DNA from: Leguminivora glycinivorella | Lineage: Eukaryota; Arthropoda; Insecta; Lepidoptera; Tortricidae | DNA: 64,000 nucleotides | Reading direction: 5' to 3' | Assembly (NCBI RefSeq): GCF_023078275.1 | Contig: NC_062975.1 | Location: forward strand, 20,569,641-20,633,640 | Shown here: positions 32,952-45,086 of the stretch, piece by piece | Position numbering within the stretch: the stretch's first letter is position 1 | Layout: every line of letters starts with the position of its first letter | The notes under the pieces: model-generated | Told to the model about the DNA's origin: nothing | What the model saw: the letters and a program-made list of their open reading frames with translations, nothing else | Databases searched by the model: none | Translations under genes and position numbers: made by a program

Positions 32952-33792
32952 ACTAGCTTTTACCCGCGGCTTCGCTCGTGTTAAATTTAAAAATTATAGG
33001 TAGAATGATCCATACAAACTTCCACTCCCCATTTTAGAGAAGTGGGAGGTTTAGAAAAATACAAAAACCGGCCAAGAGCGTGTCGGGCCACGCTCAGTGT
33101 AGGGTTCCGTAGTTTTCCTTATTTTTCTCAAAAACTACTGAACCTATCAAGTTCAAAACAATTTTCCTAGAAAGTCTTTACAAAGTTCTACTTTGGTGAT
33201 TTTTTTCATATTTTTTAAACATAATTATGGTTCAAAAGTTAGAGGGGGGGGGGACGCACTTTTTTTTTCTTTAAGAGCGATTATTTCCGAAACTATTAAT
33301 ATTATCAAAAAATGATTTTAGTAAACCCTTATTCATTTTTAAATACCTATCCAACACACACCTACCTATCACACGTTGGGGTTGGAATGAAAAAAAAATA
33401 TCAGCCCCCACTTTGCATGTAGGGGGGGTACCCTAATAAAACATTTTTTCCCATTTTTTATTTTTGCACTTTGTTGGCGTGATTGATATACATATTGGTA
33501 CCAAATTTCAGCTTTGTAGTGCTTACGGTTACTGAGATTATCCGCGGACGGACGGACGGACGGACGGACGGACGGACGGACGGACGGACGGACGGACGGA
33601 CGGACGGACAGACAGACATGGCGAAACTATAAGGGTTCCTAGTTGACTACGGAACCCTAAAAAGTAGCCCAACACTCTCCAACCCTTCAACTATCTCCAC
33701 TAAAAAATCACGTCAATTCGTCGCTCCGTATTGCCGTGAAAGACGGACAAACAAACAAACGCACATACGTTCCTATTTATAATATTAAGTCA
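32952..33792 (+). repeat. CTAGCTTTTACCCGCGGC retroposon split by a later insertion
   Basis: 32952-33060 and 33665-33792 are the two halves of the family seen at 41889 and 63604 (AACTATCTCCACT, CAATTCGTCGCTCCG), separated by the element at 33068-33658. The insertion order is clear. Confidence 0.8.
33068..33658 (-). repeat. GGTTCCGTAG-CCGGCC element, copy 3
   Basis: Reverse orientation, long (ACGG)n run at 33545-33608, nested in the retroposon above. Confidence 0.85.
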
Positions 33793-33794
33793 TC

Positions 33795-34165
33795 ATCATC
33801 ATTATAATCTCTATCTATCTTCGTCCACTGCTGGACATAGGCCTCTCCCAATGCATGCCACTGCTCCCGATCTTCAGCTAATCTCATCTAGCCCGCATCA
33901 CCAGCCAACTTGCGGATGTCGTCACTCCATCTTGTCACAGGGCGTCCTACACCACGTTTGCCGAGTCGCGGTCTCCACTCAAGAACCTTTCGGCTCCACC
34001 TACCGTCTGTCCTGCGACTGACGTGTCCAGCTCACTGCCACTTCAGTTTGCTAAGTCGGTGAACTATGTCGGTAACTTTGGTTCTCTGACGGATCCCGTC
34101 ATTTCTGATGCGATCCTTCAGAGATACCCCTAGTATAGCCCTCTCATCTCTCCCATGTATGGATT
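33795..34165 (-). pseudogene. RTE-type LINE polymerase C-terminus
   Basis: The minus strand reads SLKDRIRNDGIRQRTKVTDI, then a stop in KWQ*AGHVSRRTDGRWSRK, then VLEWRPRLGKRGVGRP and WSDDIRKLAGDAG. This is the characteristic tail of lepidopteran RTE-clade LINEs. 5'-truncated. Confidence 0.75.
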
Positions 34166-34209
34166 TAAATTCCCAAAGGTTACTTTCTGTGCACCGCACC
34201 TTAAGACGA

Positions 34210-34692
34210 TGCAGGAGGGGTCAATTCTCCATACAAACGCTCTCGACTATTTCCTCCCTGGGTTTTGACGATAGAGCAATGATTTTTTCAACACAGATTA
34301 TTATAATTTTTATCTGTGTTGACCGTTTAGATATTTTTGATATTCTTATTTTTAAAGACGCTAGAGACCATCAAAAAATTCCAATAAACGGCTTTATTGA
34401 TTATGGCGCAAAAAAGGTGTGGTAGTCAAAATTGGTAACGATTCGCCAAAAAAACTAAACGGTCTGACACAGATTATTTCATTGTTATTCAGATTCTCAA
34501 ATTTCGTTACGATTGATTAAGTTTTGAAGGAGGAAACAGTCGAGATTTCCGATCGAGTTCCCGAATTGAGGTTCCCGATTTTTTTTTTCGATAAATCTAC
34601 TTAATAACTAGTAGTATATTTAACTAAAATTTCCAAATTGAGAGGGGGGCTCCTTTCAATTTTAGCATTTTCGCTCCTGTAGCCTCTTAACA
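34210..34692 (+). repeat. Repeat family G, copy 2
   Basis: TTCTCCATACAAACGCTCTC to TTTTCGCTCCTGTAGC; aligns with 39776-40398 and, inverted, 3157-3433. Confidence 0.75.
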
Positions 34693-35208
34693 CTCGTCTT
34701 CCAGAGGTGCGTAATAACGGCAGCCATTACTCAATACGAATAGTTTCCACTTACGCCTGTCTATTGGTTCGGCCATTTCCCCGTGTCGAGTTTTGAGGCC
34801 AAACGAGTCGCTCATTAGTAGAACGTTATGGCGTAATATTTCAGGCAGGGAGCAAGCATTTGTAGAACTAGACCGAGTTAATTCTGAAGCGATGTTTTTT
34901 TGAGAATCAGTCAGTACCTATGTGATAATGATTACACCAGGGGCCCATTTCTCAAAACTGAAAGCGGAAGACTCTTTCCAACTTGTCATATTAAAAAAAA
35001 AATTAGACAGTGACTGCCACTTGTAAATTGCAACTTGTAGCTTCGAGAAATGTGCCCCAGGACAAAAGTATGTCAATTTGATATTTAGGTGTAAATTATT
35101 CCAGTGTTCGATTGTAAAAATCATGGAAATATTTACATAATCACCAGAGAAATTATTAAGATGGGTTCATAACGACTAACACGTCCTTAAATGCCGAAAT
35201 ATTGTATA
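34693..35208. other. Unassigned
   Basis: No gene or repeat recognised. Confidence 0.3.
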
Positions 35209-35520
35209 CTAGTGGCCCGCCCCGGATACGCGCGGGGATTATCATATTAAAGGATTATACATATATGTAGTAAGTTATCCGTAATCTCGGACTTTTTTGT
35301 AGATCTATTAGAGGGACACGGATTTTATCCGACTCGATTAAAAAATATAGTCATATTTCAACAAATTCAACAAAATCCCAAAAAATTATGTATACGTAAA
35401 ACCTTCCTCAAGAATTACTCTATTCAGAGGTGAAAAATGAAAATCCGTTCTTTTTGAGTTTACCGCGAACACACACACAGACAGACGCGGCGAGGGACGC
35501 CGTTTTATAAGGTGTAGACA
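35209..35520 (+). repeat. CTAGTGGCCCGCCCCGG retroposon
   Basis: Starts CTAGTGGCCCGCCCCGGATA and ends near GACGCCGTTTTATAAGGTG, with CACACACACAGACAGACGC inside. Typical non-autonomous retroposon. Confidence 0.6.
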
Positions 35521-35604
35521 TGGGTACCTATATTTTTATTCATTTATATTTTGATTTGTATACCTTCTATAGTTAATACATTAAAGCTCCTGGATATATT
35601 TATT

Positions 35605-35722
35605 AGCAGAAGGTAGGCGTGTTCAGTGGACTACATGTAGAAGTCAACATCATAATGTATAATAATGAAAAAAATGGATCAGTTACAATTGCCCCCCAGT
35701 AGAGATTTGCCCTGCTGTACCT
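35605..35722. repeat. Half copy of the 43336 element
   Basis: GTTACAATTGCCCCCCAGTA and GGCGTGTTCAGTGG match the right half of 43336-43562. Confidence 0.6.
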
Positions 35723-35969
35723 TAGTCATAATTCATTCGTCATATTATTATTATTTTCTTTACAAGATGGTTCTATTAAGTCTTAAACAATGCTATAGAA
35801 TAGATACCTAACTACCTGATTCTCAGTGGTAAAATAAACTGGCCATGTTTGGTGTATCAATACATTTTCAACTGATATTTTGAAGTTCAGAATATCAAGG
35901 GTCAAGGGCTTTTTAGAAGCCTTACCACGATTTTAACACCGTTATTAATTGAAAATGATGCATGTTTAA

Positions 35970-36118
35970 CCCTTAAATGTGTCGCTTAACTTCAAAAGTG
36001 GGTAAATCCATTATGCCTATAAGGTTGATTATGTTTAAGATCATATTATATTTTTTATATAATAAACCTTATAGCAGAATGGATTTACCCTTTTTGAAGT
36101 TAAGCGACACAAATGCAT
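35970..36118. mobile_element. Inverted-repeat element (GTGTCGCTTAACTTCAAAA)
   Basis: GTGTCGCTTAACTTCAAAAG ... AAATCCATTATGCCTATAAG is inverted at 36066-36112; arms about 45-60 bp. Confidence 0.7.
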
Positions 36119-36174
36119 GATTTATTATTAAAATCGGTGTTAAATATATTTTTTTATTATTTTTCCCAACCATT

Positions 36175-36960
36175 GTCTATCATATATATTATATTAATTT
36201 CGCGTTAAAAGAAAAAATCATGCATTTAAGATTTGCAAAGATTTTAAGTCATAAATTCCTTCCAAAACAACGTCCAGGTCCGGTATAATGGGCCAACTTC
36301 CTGAAATCAAGATATAGTGCGCGAACATAACACATTTCAGGATTACAGTTCCGGCCCCAAATTAATTGTACCTGTATTGTTGTACAATTAATTGTTTATT
36401 CAATTATTCTTTTAAATGTATTAGGTTGGCTCGCGCCATAATGCGCTTTTAATTCAAAGTTTTGTAGAATTTTCAAGCATTGTCTAGAAAAAATTACGGT
36501 CGAGGGTATACATATAAACAGCGTGTGGCGCTTAGGTTAGGCCAGTTCGGTTATGTTATTGGCAAATAAGTAATATAAGTTATAAATCTCTCTCGGTCTT
36601 GTCGATTTTGTCATAATCGCTCATTATTTATGTAATCATAAAATATACCAAAAAATATCACCATAAGTACATTCATTCAAACCTGAACACACGTTACATA
36701 ATCCCAAGCATTCATAATCCTATTAAATCCCATTAAAAAAACCATAAAAATTCAAAAGTCGCCGTCATTACTCTCATACATCGCCAAATAACAATAAAGC
36801 CACACAAAAACGCAAATCTATTATTTTCATACGAATTTTGTGGTGTAATAAATCATTGAGATAAAAGTATCCAATGTCCTACTTCCAACCATAGACCTAG
36901 TAATTCATTTAGACATGCCATTTAAGTCAGGGACAAAACACATGCAATGAAATTAAAAAA
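36175..36960. other. Unassigned
   Basis: AT-rich with no supported feature. Confidence 0.3.
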
Positions 36961-36964
36961 TAAC

Positions 36965-37215
36965 CTAACCACAAAATTAAAATTTTGAAAAAACCCACTG
37001 TCACGGTGGACTGATTTTCATCAAATGGCTAAGAACACTCCCGACTAATTCAGCTTTAAAAAAAAAGACTAAATCTACATACCATATCATATATAATCGG
37101 TTCATCCGTTCGGAAACTACGATGCCGCAGACAGACAGACACACACACACACACACACAGACAGACACACGTCATACTCATTAGACCCCTTCGTTTTTGC
37201 GTCGGCGGTTAAAAC
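36965..37215 (-). repeat. CCCCGACGCAAAAACG retroposon, copy 2
   Basis: Includes CACTCCCGACTAATTCAGC and a CACA/GACA microsatellite; ends TTCGTTTTTGCGTCGGCGG. Confidence 0.75.
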
Positions 37216-37324
37216 ACATTTTAAATTTCCTCACAAGTCACACAATATCTATCTTTAGAACCTACTCGTACATACGTAAATAGCTTTGTCAGGTTACTTG
37301 CAGCCTAACAATATTTATAAAAAA

Positions 37325-37929
37325 CCGGCCAAGAGCGTGTCAGGGCCACGCTCAGTGTAGGGTTCCGTAGTTTTCCGTATTTTTTCCAAAAACTACTGAA
37401 CCTGTCAAGTTCAAAATAATTTTTCTAGAAAGTATTTATAATGTTTACTGTTTGTTTATGTGTTGTGGTTGTTTGTGTGTGTGTTGTTGTTTGTTTGTGT
37501 GTGTATTTGTAATGTACTTTTGAGATTTTTTTTCATATTTTTTAAACATATGGTTCAAAAGTTAAGTAGGGGGGGACACACTTTTTTTCCTTTAGGAGCG
37601 ATTATTTCCGAAAATATTAATATTATCAAAAAACGATTTTAGTAAACCGTTATTCATTTTTAAATACCTATCCAACAATATATCACACGGTGAGGTTGGA
37701 ATGAAAAAAAAAATCAATCCCCACTTTACATGTAGGAGGGGGGGGGGTACCCTAACAAAACATCTTTTTCCACTTTTTATTTTACCACTTTGTAGGCGTG
37801 ATTGATATACATATTGGTACCAAATTTGAGCTTTCTAGTGCTATCGGTCACTGAGATTATCCGCGGACGGACGGACGGACAGACAGACATGGCGAAACTA
37901 TAAGGGTTCCTAGTTGACTACGGAACCCT
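37325..37929 (-). repeat. GGTTCCGTAG-CCGGCC element, copy 4
   Basis: Carries an extra GTTTGTGTG-rich insertion at about 37440-37520 and only a short (ACGG) run. Confidence 0.85.
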
Positions 37930-37934
37930 AAAAA

Positions 37935-38725
37935 ATTGGATAGGTATAAACAAAATGAGAGTAGATCAAGCAAACGTATCTATTTAGCGTGTCAAATGAA
38001 CTCAGTAAAATCCACTGAGTTGTCCATCTTTATTTGCAGCTTGCAGCTTTCGGGCGTAAATTTTAGTTGAGGTCAACAAAAACATAAAAATATCGTCGTT
38101 ACGTGATATTTAATTGCAACAACACAAAAATTATTATGAACACTCAAGGGCCTGAGACATATTTAAAAATCACAGGCAAGTAACAAGTTCAGTACTAAAT
38201 CTGACACGCTCGGCCCCTATACTCATAGATGAACTCGTTTCTTCTATGTAAATCTAGTTCTGTGGTCTGCTAACTACTTTTGTTTATGAGATAAAAGACA
38301 AAGGAGTAGACAGGTCGCCTGATGATGATATCGCCGCTAGAAGGATTGAAGGTGCACTTTTTTCTTGAAGGTCGAACCGGAATCTACCGAATGATTCATG
38401 AGAGCATCTCGTTTGCTCCCTGTTTGTTTGTTTGGTTTGGTCTCGTTTGGTTCCTTCTCTCCTAAGTCATCTCTGTATCATTGTACCTCTACGTCCCAGC
38501 CCTTGACATATGCCATTTTGATTGCGCTGTATTTAATCCGCGGGCCTGGGGCGAGGGCAATTCATTACAATAATTTACTGCTTCTGAAAATTCATTTTTG
38601 TCCCTTATTTAATTTGATCATTGAATTTCACGTTTGTTTTTGTTCAAGGTCCTAATCAGAACAGGCCTATTCTGATTTAATAATTGGATTAGGTTTTTAT
38701 ATTGTTTCGATACGACCTAAAAAAG
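37935..38725. other. Unassigned
   Basis: A short frame at 38398-38655 has no recognisable domain. Confidence 0.3.
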
Positions 38726-39030
38726 CGCTGGTGCCTTAGCGGTAAGCGCGTGCGACTTTCAATCCGGAAGTCGCTGGTTCGAATCCCGGCTCGTACCAAT
38801 GAGTTTTTCGGAACTCATGTGCGAAATATCATTTGATACTTGCCAGTCGCTTTTCGGTGAAGGAAAACATTGTGAGGAAACCGGACTAATCTCAATAAGG
38901 CTACGCCTTCGGGTTGGAAGGTCAGACGATAGTCGCTTTCGTAAAACAAGTGTCTACGCCAAATTTTAGGATTATTTGTCAAAGCGGACGCAAGGAGGAT
39001 GATAATTGTTTTGATACAATACAACCTCTT
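38726..39030 (+). repeat. tRNA-derived SINE2, plus copy
   Basis: Head GGTGCCTTAGCGGTAAGCGC ... GGTTCGAATCCCGGCTCGTA (A and B boxes), body AATGAGTTTTTCGGAACTCA and GGAAACCGGACTAAT. The acceptor-like ends pair poorly and it has a SINE body, so it is not a tRNA gene. Confidence 0.8.
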
Positions 39031-39604
39031 GGCGTAGGTATTACTTATTACGTATTAGTAATAGTATAAGTGCGATAGAAATATGTTTGGGTCTCTTTAA
39101 ACCTCACTGATGCGATTTGCATGAACGATTGAAAAGCGAAAATGCGTCATTTGATCGGCTCGTTACATTCATTGCAATTTGCAAGCGATTTGTATGACAA
39201 TTATCTGAAATCCTATACAATTAGTTGCAGCTTTTATGGGAGTCTGAATATAAATAGTCATCAACTAATCAGCATGACCCCTTTAAAACCATAATCTGCA
39301 TAGCTATAAGAACTTACGGGTTCTGAATTAGTTAAATTAACCCTTTCTCAAAAATACAATACATACCTATAATTCAGTATAAGAGACAAAACATAATATT
39401 ATTCAATTGGAGGCTTGCAAAAACATTAAAAACAGCACTTCAACCTATTCAATTGTGACGAAAACCGTATAAGCTTGTCAAAACAGACTTGTCTTCATTC
39501 TATTATTAACTTAATCTTGACTTATTGTTGAGTTATTCTTGTATTGCAAAACAATTTTTGACTATACTTACGCCCGCTAATGGAATTATTAAGACAATAC
39601 GATA
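39031..39604. other. Unassigned
   Basis: No supported feature. Confidence 0.3.
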
Positions 39605-39774
39605 CAGGGTGCGTAGCCGAATGGCACAAACGGTCACGAAACGCTCACGAAACGAAACGCTAGTAGATATCTATCTCTATCGCTCGTGCGTATTGGCGCG
39701 ACAGAGCCAGTCTAACTGGCGCGGCGTTTCGTTTTCGTTTGGCGTCGGAGAAATGCCATTCGGCTACGCACCCT
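39605..39774. mobile_element. CCGAATGGCA-family MITE, copy 5
   Basis: Best-preserved termini: CAGGGTGCGTAGCCGAATGG and CCATTCGGCTACGCACCCTG, perfect inverted repeats. Confidence 0.85.
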
Positions 39775-39775
39775 G

Positions 39776-40398
39776 GTCTATTCTCCATACAAACGCTCTC
39801 GACTATTTCCTCGCTGGTTTTTGAAGATAGATAGATTTTTTGAACACAGATTATTATTATTTTTATCTGTGCCGGACCGTTTTGATTTTTTTGCTATTTT
39901 TATTTTAAATAAAAAATTCTAAAAACGGCCTTTTTCAATATGGCTCAAAAAAGGTGTGATACTCAAGATCGGTAACAATTAGCCAAAAAATCTAATCGGT
40001 CCGACACAGGTTATTTCATTGTTATTCAGATTCTCAAATTTCGTTCCGTTTAAATAAGTTTTGAAGGACGAACAGTCGAGAGCGGAACCTCGATTTTAAA
40101 GATTTTTTCGCAACATCTTTTAACTCAGGCCCCGTAGCCGAATGGCATTTCTCCGACGCCAAACGAAAGCGATACGCCGCTGGCTCTGTCGCGCCAATAC
40201 GCAAGCGCGATAGAGATAGATATCTACTAGCGCTTCGTTTCGTGAGCGTTTCGTGAGCGATTGTGCCATTCGGCTAGCCACCCTGTTGTTCTTAATGGAC
40301 ATTTTTTTTCGATAAGTCTAGTTAATAACACAATTCCCAAATTGAAAGCGGGACTCCTTTCCATTTCAGCATTTTTGCTTCCGTAGCGTCTTAACGGT
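39776..40398 (+). repeat. Repeat family G, copy 3, interrupted
   Basis: Same family as 34210-34692; CTTTTAACTCAG and TTGTTCTTAATGGAC are the halves of a site that is continuous in copy 1. The MITE at 40130-40285 sits between them. Confidence 0.75.
40130..40285. mobile_element. CCGAATGGCA-family MITE, copy 6
   Basis: By eye identical to 30349-30506, inserted in repeat G. Confidence 0.85.
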
Positions 40399-40399
40399 A

Positions 40400-41160
40400 G
40401 GTACTTAACTTTGTGTGGAAACTAATTGGGTCTAAACAGGTAACCTTATTGAAAAACTAAAAAATAAACGATAAAATATTCCGAGACGTAAAATAGAATA
40501 TTTACATGAACATTAATATCATCCGATTTTTGTTTCTGAGTGTTGAATGATTCGATTCGACAAGTCGACTTCCAGTGTAGGCCAGTAAGGCCTACAGTAC
40601 CTATAATACGACTATAACGTATATCTGGTGGCAACTGTCAGCTAAAGTGTCAATCGCCTTGTCATGTTTGAAGAAAAACTAAATCTTTCTACGTGAACAG
40701 CAACACTTATATTTTGTTGAAAGCTCCGAGACCAGAGACAAGGTTTTCTCGAAGTAATTTAATTATTCCGCTTTCGAAATTCAACTACGAGAGGCCACTC
40801 AAAGCTTCGGTATCAAAACAGATTTCTGCTCATAAATTTCGTCAGAAATTTCAGACAGGGGGCGATTTTTGAACTACGACCGCTCGATTTCTCGACACTG
40901 GATATTATTCGACAAATATCGAATACATTCCGATATTTCAAATACGTCACATCTCCATTACCAGGAATGTGAATTTTAATAATGGAATTGAAAAACATTG
41001 GTCATGCCGCTGGATTTCTAATGTACCTATAATGTCCGAGCATTACACATAATGCCCTTATTAATCACTTGGTCCATAACATATATATCGATATCGATAG
41101 TTATTCGTCGTTTTCCAGAGACTTTTGAGTGACGCTCGACTTTCGATGTCGGCTCCCTGG
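40400..41160. other. Unassigned
   Basis: No gene or repeat recognised. Confidence 0.3.
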
Positions 41161-41162
41161 TG

Positions 41163-41320
41163 CCGTACCGTAGCCGAATGGCATTTCTGCGACGCGATAC
41201 GAAAACGAAACGCCGCGAAAGGTAGTCTGGCTCTGTCGCGCCAATACGCAAGAGCGATAGAGATATATATCTACGAGCGTTTCGTTTCGTGAGCGTTTGT
41301 GCCTTTCAGCTACGTACCCT
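41163..41320. mobile_element. CCGAATGGCA-family MITE, copy 7
   Basis: CCGTAGCCGAATGGCATTTC on the left; the right end is mutated (GCCTTTCAGCTACGTACCCTG). Confidence 0.75.
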
Positions 41321-41508
41321 GTTATTTAACTCGACTGCACAAAACGTACCAAACAGATACATGATCCTGTTATTGAAACCTCGACAAAAGGAATAGAACG
41401 TAGTCTAGAATTATTCCTGAAATATTCGTTGTATTCGTAAAAATGTTGGCATTTATTGTGCCCGTTTAGATAATGCCGTTCTCACAAAAATCTGATGTGT
41501 GTTTTGGA

Positions 41509-41763
41509 TCTTAAGAACAAATTAAATTATTCTCATTTGAAAATATTTTAATTTGTATTTTTTAAGTAGTAACACTACTATTATACTATAAACATTAAAT
41601 AAATGTCATATACAAAGAAAAAGTGACCAAGGCTTCCAAGTGTTCCGAGCTGGAAACGAACCAGCGTACTCCGTTAACCGGACGGATGCCTGTAAAACCA
41701 CTCGGCCAGCTCGGAACAATTGGAGGCCTTGGTCACTTTTTCTTTGTATATGACATTTATTTA
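41509..41763 (-). mobile_element. Snapback tRNA-like retroposon, copy B
   Basis: Minus orientation, flanked by ATGTGTGTTTTGGA (41495-41508, 41764-41777). Inverted arms of about 57 bp (AAATGTCATATACAAAG..., GTGACCAAGGC) enclose a minus-strand tRNA-like core with GGCCGAGTGG, anticodon-like stem TCCGT/ACGGA around a 7-nt loop, and T-arm GCTGGTTCGTTTCCAGC. The tail (AGTAGTGTTACTAC, then ACAAATTAAA...TTTAATTTGT) lies at the low-coordinate side. The core is sense to the tail. Confidence 0.85.
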
Positions 41764-41888
41764 ATGTGTGTTTTGGAGTTCTAAGCTGCACTGAAATTGT
41801 TAGTTTGTAAGAAAACACAAACATGATGTATACCTATTAATTTACTTATACATATGTACGTATTATAAGTAAGTACCTACTTATGTAT

Positions 41889-42139
41889 CCATATCCATAC
41901 TAATATTATAAATGGGAAAGTGTGTGTGTCTGTTTGTTTGTCGGTCTTTCACGACAAACCGGAGCGACGGATTGACGTGGATTTTTAAGTGAAGTTAGTT
42001 GAAGGGATGGAGAGTGACATAGGCTACTTTTTGTCTCTTTCTAACACCCCACTTCCCTAATATGGGGGGTGAATTTTTGTATGGAGCATGCCGAATTTTT
42101 GGAATTAACGCGAGCGCCGCCGCGGGCAAAAGCTAGTGG
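41889..42139 (-). repeat. CTAGCTTTTGCCCGCGG retroposon, minus copy
   Basis: Starts CCATACTAATATTATAAATG and ends CCGCGGGCAAAAGCTAG. Full-length relative of 63604-63787 with extra sequence near 42050. Confidence 0.8.
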
Positions 42140-42264
42140 GGTGCATTGGGGTAATTTCGAAAGTCGTCTTATTTCGAAAGTCACATAATATCACCATTAT
42201 TTCCATTATATCAAGATTCCCCTTTCGAAATTACCCGAGCATTTCTATGCTTCGAAATTACCCT
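42140..42264. mobile_element. GGTGCATTAGGGTAATT MITE, copy 1
   Basis: GTGCATTGGGGTAATTTCGA and inverted TTCGAAATTACCC; other copies at 51480 and 60056. Confidence 0.65.
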
Positions 42265-42796
42265 GTATCTATCGCAAGGAAAAGTTAGTATTAGGAAAGA
42301 CAGTATACTAATAATTTAATACGCAGAAACAGCAGATATTTAAAGAATCATCGTTCCTTTTTAATTTTCTGGTGTTGATGCAAAATCATTTGACTCGACG
42401 AGTCGTTCGACTTTGACTAACTACCTCTGATGGCGACATTGACTAACTCACGTACCTACTGACGTACCTGGGTTCGACTCCCAGCTTTCCTGCAGTTTCA
42501 ATTATAATTATTATCACATGTTTCCTTGCTTCTATTTGGTAATATTCCAAGCTATAAGTACGGCGATCGGGGAGTAATAATTATTGGGCGAGTTGAGCAC
42601 TTCCCTCCGGCGAGCATTAGGCGAGAATCGCCCAAGTTGCCTCGTAAACACGCTCTCCACCCCGCCCGGGTTTCTCCCATATACATCTATGTACCTATTT
42701 ATATAGATATTGCAGACCAGGATAACCAATGTATGAAAAGTAATTTAAATTTTGAAGAACTTGAGTCAAAAACATCAACAAACTATGTGCGTAAAA
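42265..42796. other. Unassigned with a tRNA-like scrap
   Basis: 42460-42490 has a B-box-like CTGGGTTCGACTCCCAG but no tRNA fold around it. Confidence 0.35.
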
Positions 42797-43015
42797 TATA
42801 GGTACGGTGGCCTAGATGGCGTTACACCTTTGGGGGACGCTCGGCTAGATGGCGCTAATATTAATATTTCACATTTTAACACAAATATCAATCTACGAAT
42901 ATGGGCCAAATTGTCTAAACAAGTTTAAAAGTTTTAAGCTTGTGCCGAGAGATGGCAGTCTATGCACTGTGATTACATATTTTACTTTGACAGTAACTCT
43001 CTATAATACTTGATC
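42797..43015 (+). repeat. Repeat J, copy 1
   Basis: GTACGGTGGCCTAGATGGCG, GCTCGGCTAGATGGCGC and GAGATGGCAGTCTATGCA recur inverted at 46690-46895. Confidence 0.7.
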
Positions 43016-43119
43016 CTTTTTGTTATTATTTACATTTTTATAACTATTTTGCCACAGGCGACCCGTCTGCTAGTATGCATCCTAGTATATATTATGTGTC
43101 ATAAGATTGTGCGTCATGT

Positions 43120-43203
43120 CATAATTTTTTGAGCTTAGACTGTCCTAAGCTGTGTACGAATGTCCTATATTTATTTATTTATTTATTTATTTATTTATTT
43201 TAG
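43120..43203 (+). repeat. SINE1 3' fragment
   Basis: GAGCTTAGACTG...TGTGTACGAATGTCCTATA followed by (TTTA)n. Confidence 0.6.
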
Positions 43204-43335
43204 ACATTATATGATTTGCCTGTATCTCCTTGTCTGTGTAAGACCTTCTTGCTATCACATATGGACCTTAATTATCAAATTTACTAGATAAGAACGAGTT
43301 TACCTTGGTTCATATATATTAGGTACCTACTAAGG

Positions 43336-43562
43336 TACAGCCGGGCATCGGGGATATTATATCTCGACTGGGGTGCAAATATAACTGGTCCATTTTTTTC
43401 CATAATTTACAATATTTGCATTATTAAATAGAATATCCACCGATTATAGGTAAGAATATGGAAGGCGTGTTCAGTAGATACATGTAGAACTCAATATCAT
43501 AGTGTAATGGAAAAATGGATTAGTTACAATTGCCCCCCAGTCGAGATTTGCCCCGCTGTATC
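43336..43562. mobile_element. TACAGCCGGGCATCGGGG inverted-repeat element
   Basis: Left TACAGCCGGGCATCGGGGAT ... TCTCGACTGGGGTGCAA; right inverted GCCCCCCAGTCGAGATTTGC and CCGCTGTA. Confidence 0.6.
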
Positions 43563-43859
43563 TCATTGTAAATGTATAAATTTTTCACAGTACGCATCAC
43601 GCATCCACTTCACTTTAAATTTCGATACCAACATTCCATATCCAAATAAACTCACAAAATGGCCGAAATTTCAATATCATGATGGGCTAAATGTGCAAAC
43701 GTAAACAGCGCATCACGTAAACTATTAAGCCGAGTGCTTCGTGCGGTCCCAGGTTCAATCCCGATATTGAAAACTCGAAACTGGCCTTAGATTGAAATTG
43801 ACTCATGAACTTTCTTCGGAACTTAGTTGAGTTGCCGCGAATACAGGTTGCTCTGGACT

Positions 43860-44024
43860 GGTGCCGTAGCCGAATGGCATTTCTGCGACGCGAAACGAAA
43901 ACGAAAAGCCGCGAAAGGTAGTCTTTCTCTGTCGCGCCAATATGCAAAAGCGATAGGGATAGATATCTACGAGCGTTTCGTTTAGTGAGCGTTTTGTGAG
44001 CGTTTGTGCCATTCGGCTAAGTAC
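43860..44024. mobile_element. CCGAATGGCA-family MITE, copy 8
   Basis: Left member of a head-to-tail pair; ends GTGCCGTAGCCGAATGGCAT / TGCCATTCGGCTAAGTACC. Confidence 0.8.
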
Positions 44025-44030
44025 CCTGGT

Positions 44031-44177
44031 GCCGTAGCCGAATGGCATTTCTGCGACGCAAAACGAAAACGAAACGCTGCGAAAGGTAGTCTGGCTCTGT
44101 CGCGCCAATACGCACGAGCAATAGAGATAGATATCTACGAGCGTTTCGTGAGCGTTTGTGCCATTCGGCTACGTACC
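44031..44177. mobile_element. CCGAATGGCA-family MITE, copy 9
   Basis: Right member of the pair, starting 7 bp after copy 8 and in the same orientation. Confidence 0.8.
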
Positions 44178-44179
44178 TT

Positions 44180-45086
44180 GGGCTGAGTTTGTGAATGAAT
44201 ATTTTTAATAGTACCCGTTGCCATGACTACCGTTAGTTGGCAAGTCACACAACCGTCGCCGGACAATCGTGGATTATTTTGTTCTCGTTGTAAGACGGTG
44301 TTATTGTAGTTACGAAAAAAATGTCTCTGCATTGTGGCTGGTCTGCTAATTGATAATTTTTCAAGGAGAATCAATTTTTTAGGGATTGGCCATACGAGTA
44401 TAGTCTTACATCTTACATTTATATTCACGTAATAATGCGTTATTATTTTAGACGACAATCAAATCAATTTATCCCTACTAATAAATTTTGATTCTATAAA
44501 TGTGAAAATATGTCTGAATGTTTTTAGCTTTCCATTCATTTTGTATCGATTTCGGTGTGTGGTAAGGAGATAGATAAATTTTATTAATACATAGGTACTT
44601 ATTATCGATCTATGCTGTCAAATATAATATAATCATGGCAAAAAACTTCATCAGTTTCATAACTTACTATTTATTTAATATCAGTATTATTTTTCAATAC
44701 CTAGATATTGTCCGGTAAGTAGGAAGACACTCTATAAATTGAATGTAAAGATATGAACCGATTTGATTTTAATATCCACAAATCAGAATCTTTAACCATT
44801 ATTTCAACATTTGAAGCATCATGTACATGATAATAGCTTTATTTATTATTACAGGGTGTATCTGCAAAGTTTGTGCGGACTTGCAGCGCCCGCGCCCCGA
44901 AAAATTATATCAAAAACTTTGTACGACCTCAATGGAGTTAGCATATTTTGATCCTCCTCGAGGGGTTTGGAGGGTGTTCTTACTTTAATGGGGTTAGGGG
45001 TTTTATTGTGAGTTATTCATTTCGTGTTTTCGGGCGTGACCATCAGAATTGTGACATTGGTTATTGTATGTATGTATGTATAAGCT
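44180..45086. other. Unassigned
   Basis: No gene. TTACAGGGTGTATCTGCAAA at 44851 may be an isolated MITE end. Confidence 0.35.

Noticed and set aside
41640..41720. Functional tRNA-Leu/Ser in snapback B
   Set aside because: The fold is good but the anticodon loop lacks T33, and it lies in a transposed hairpin.
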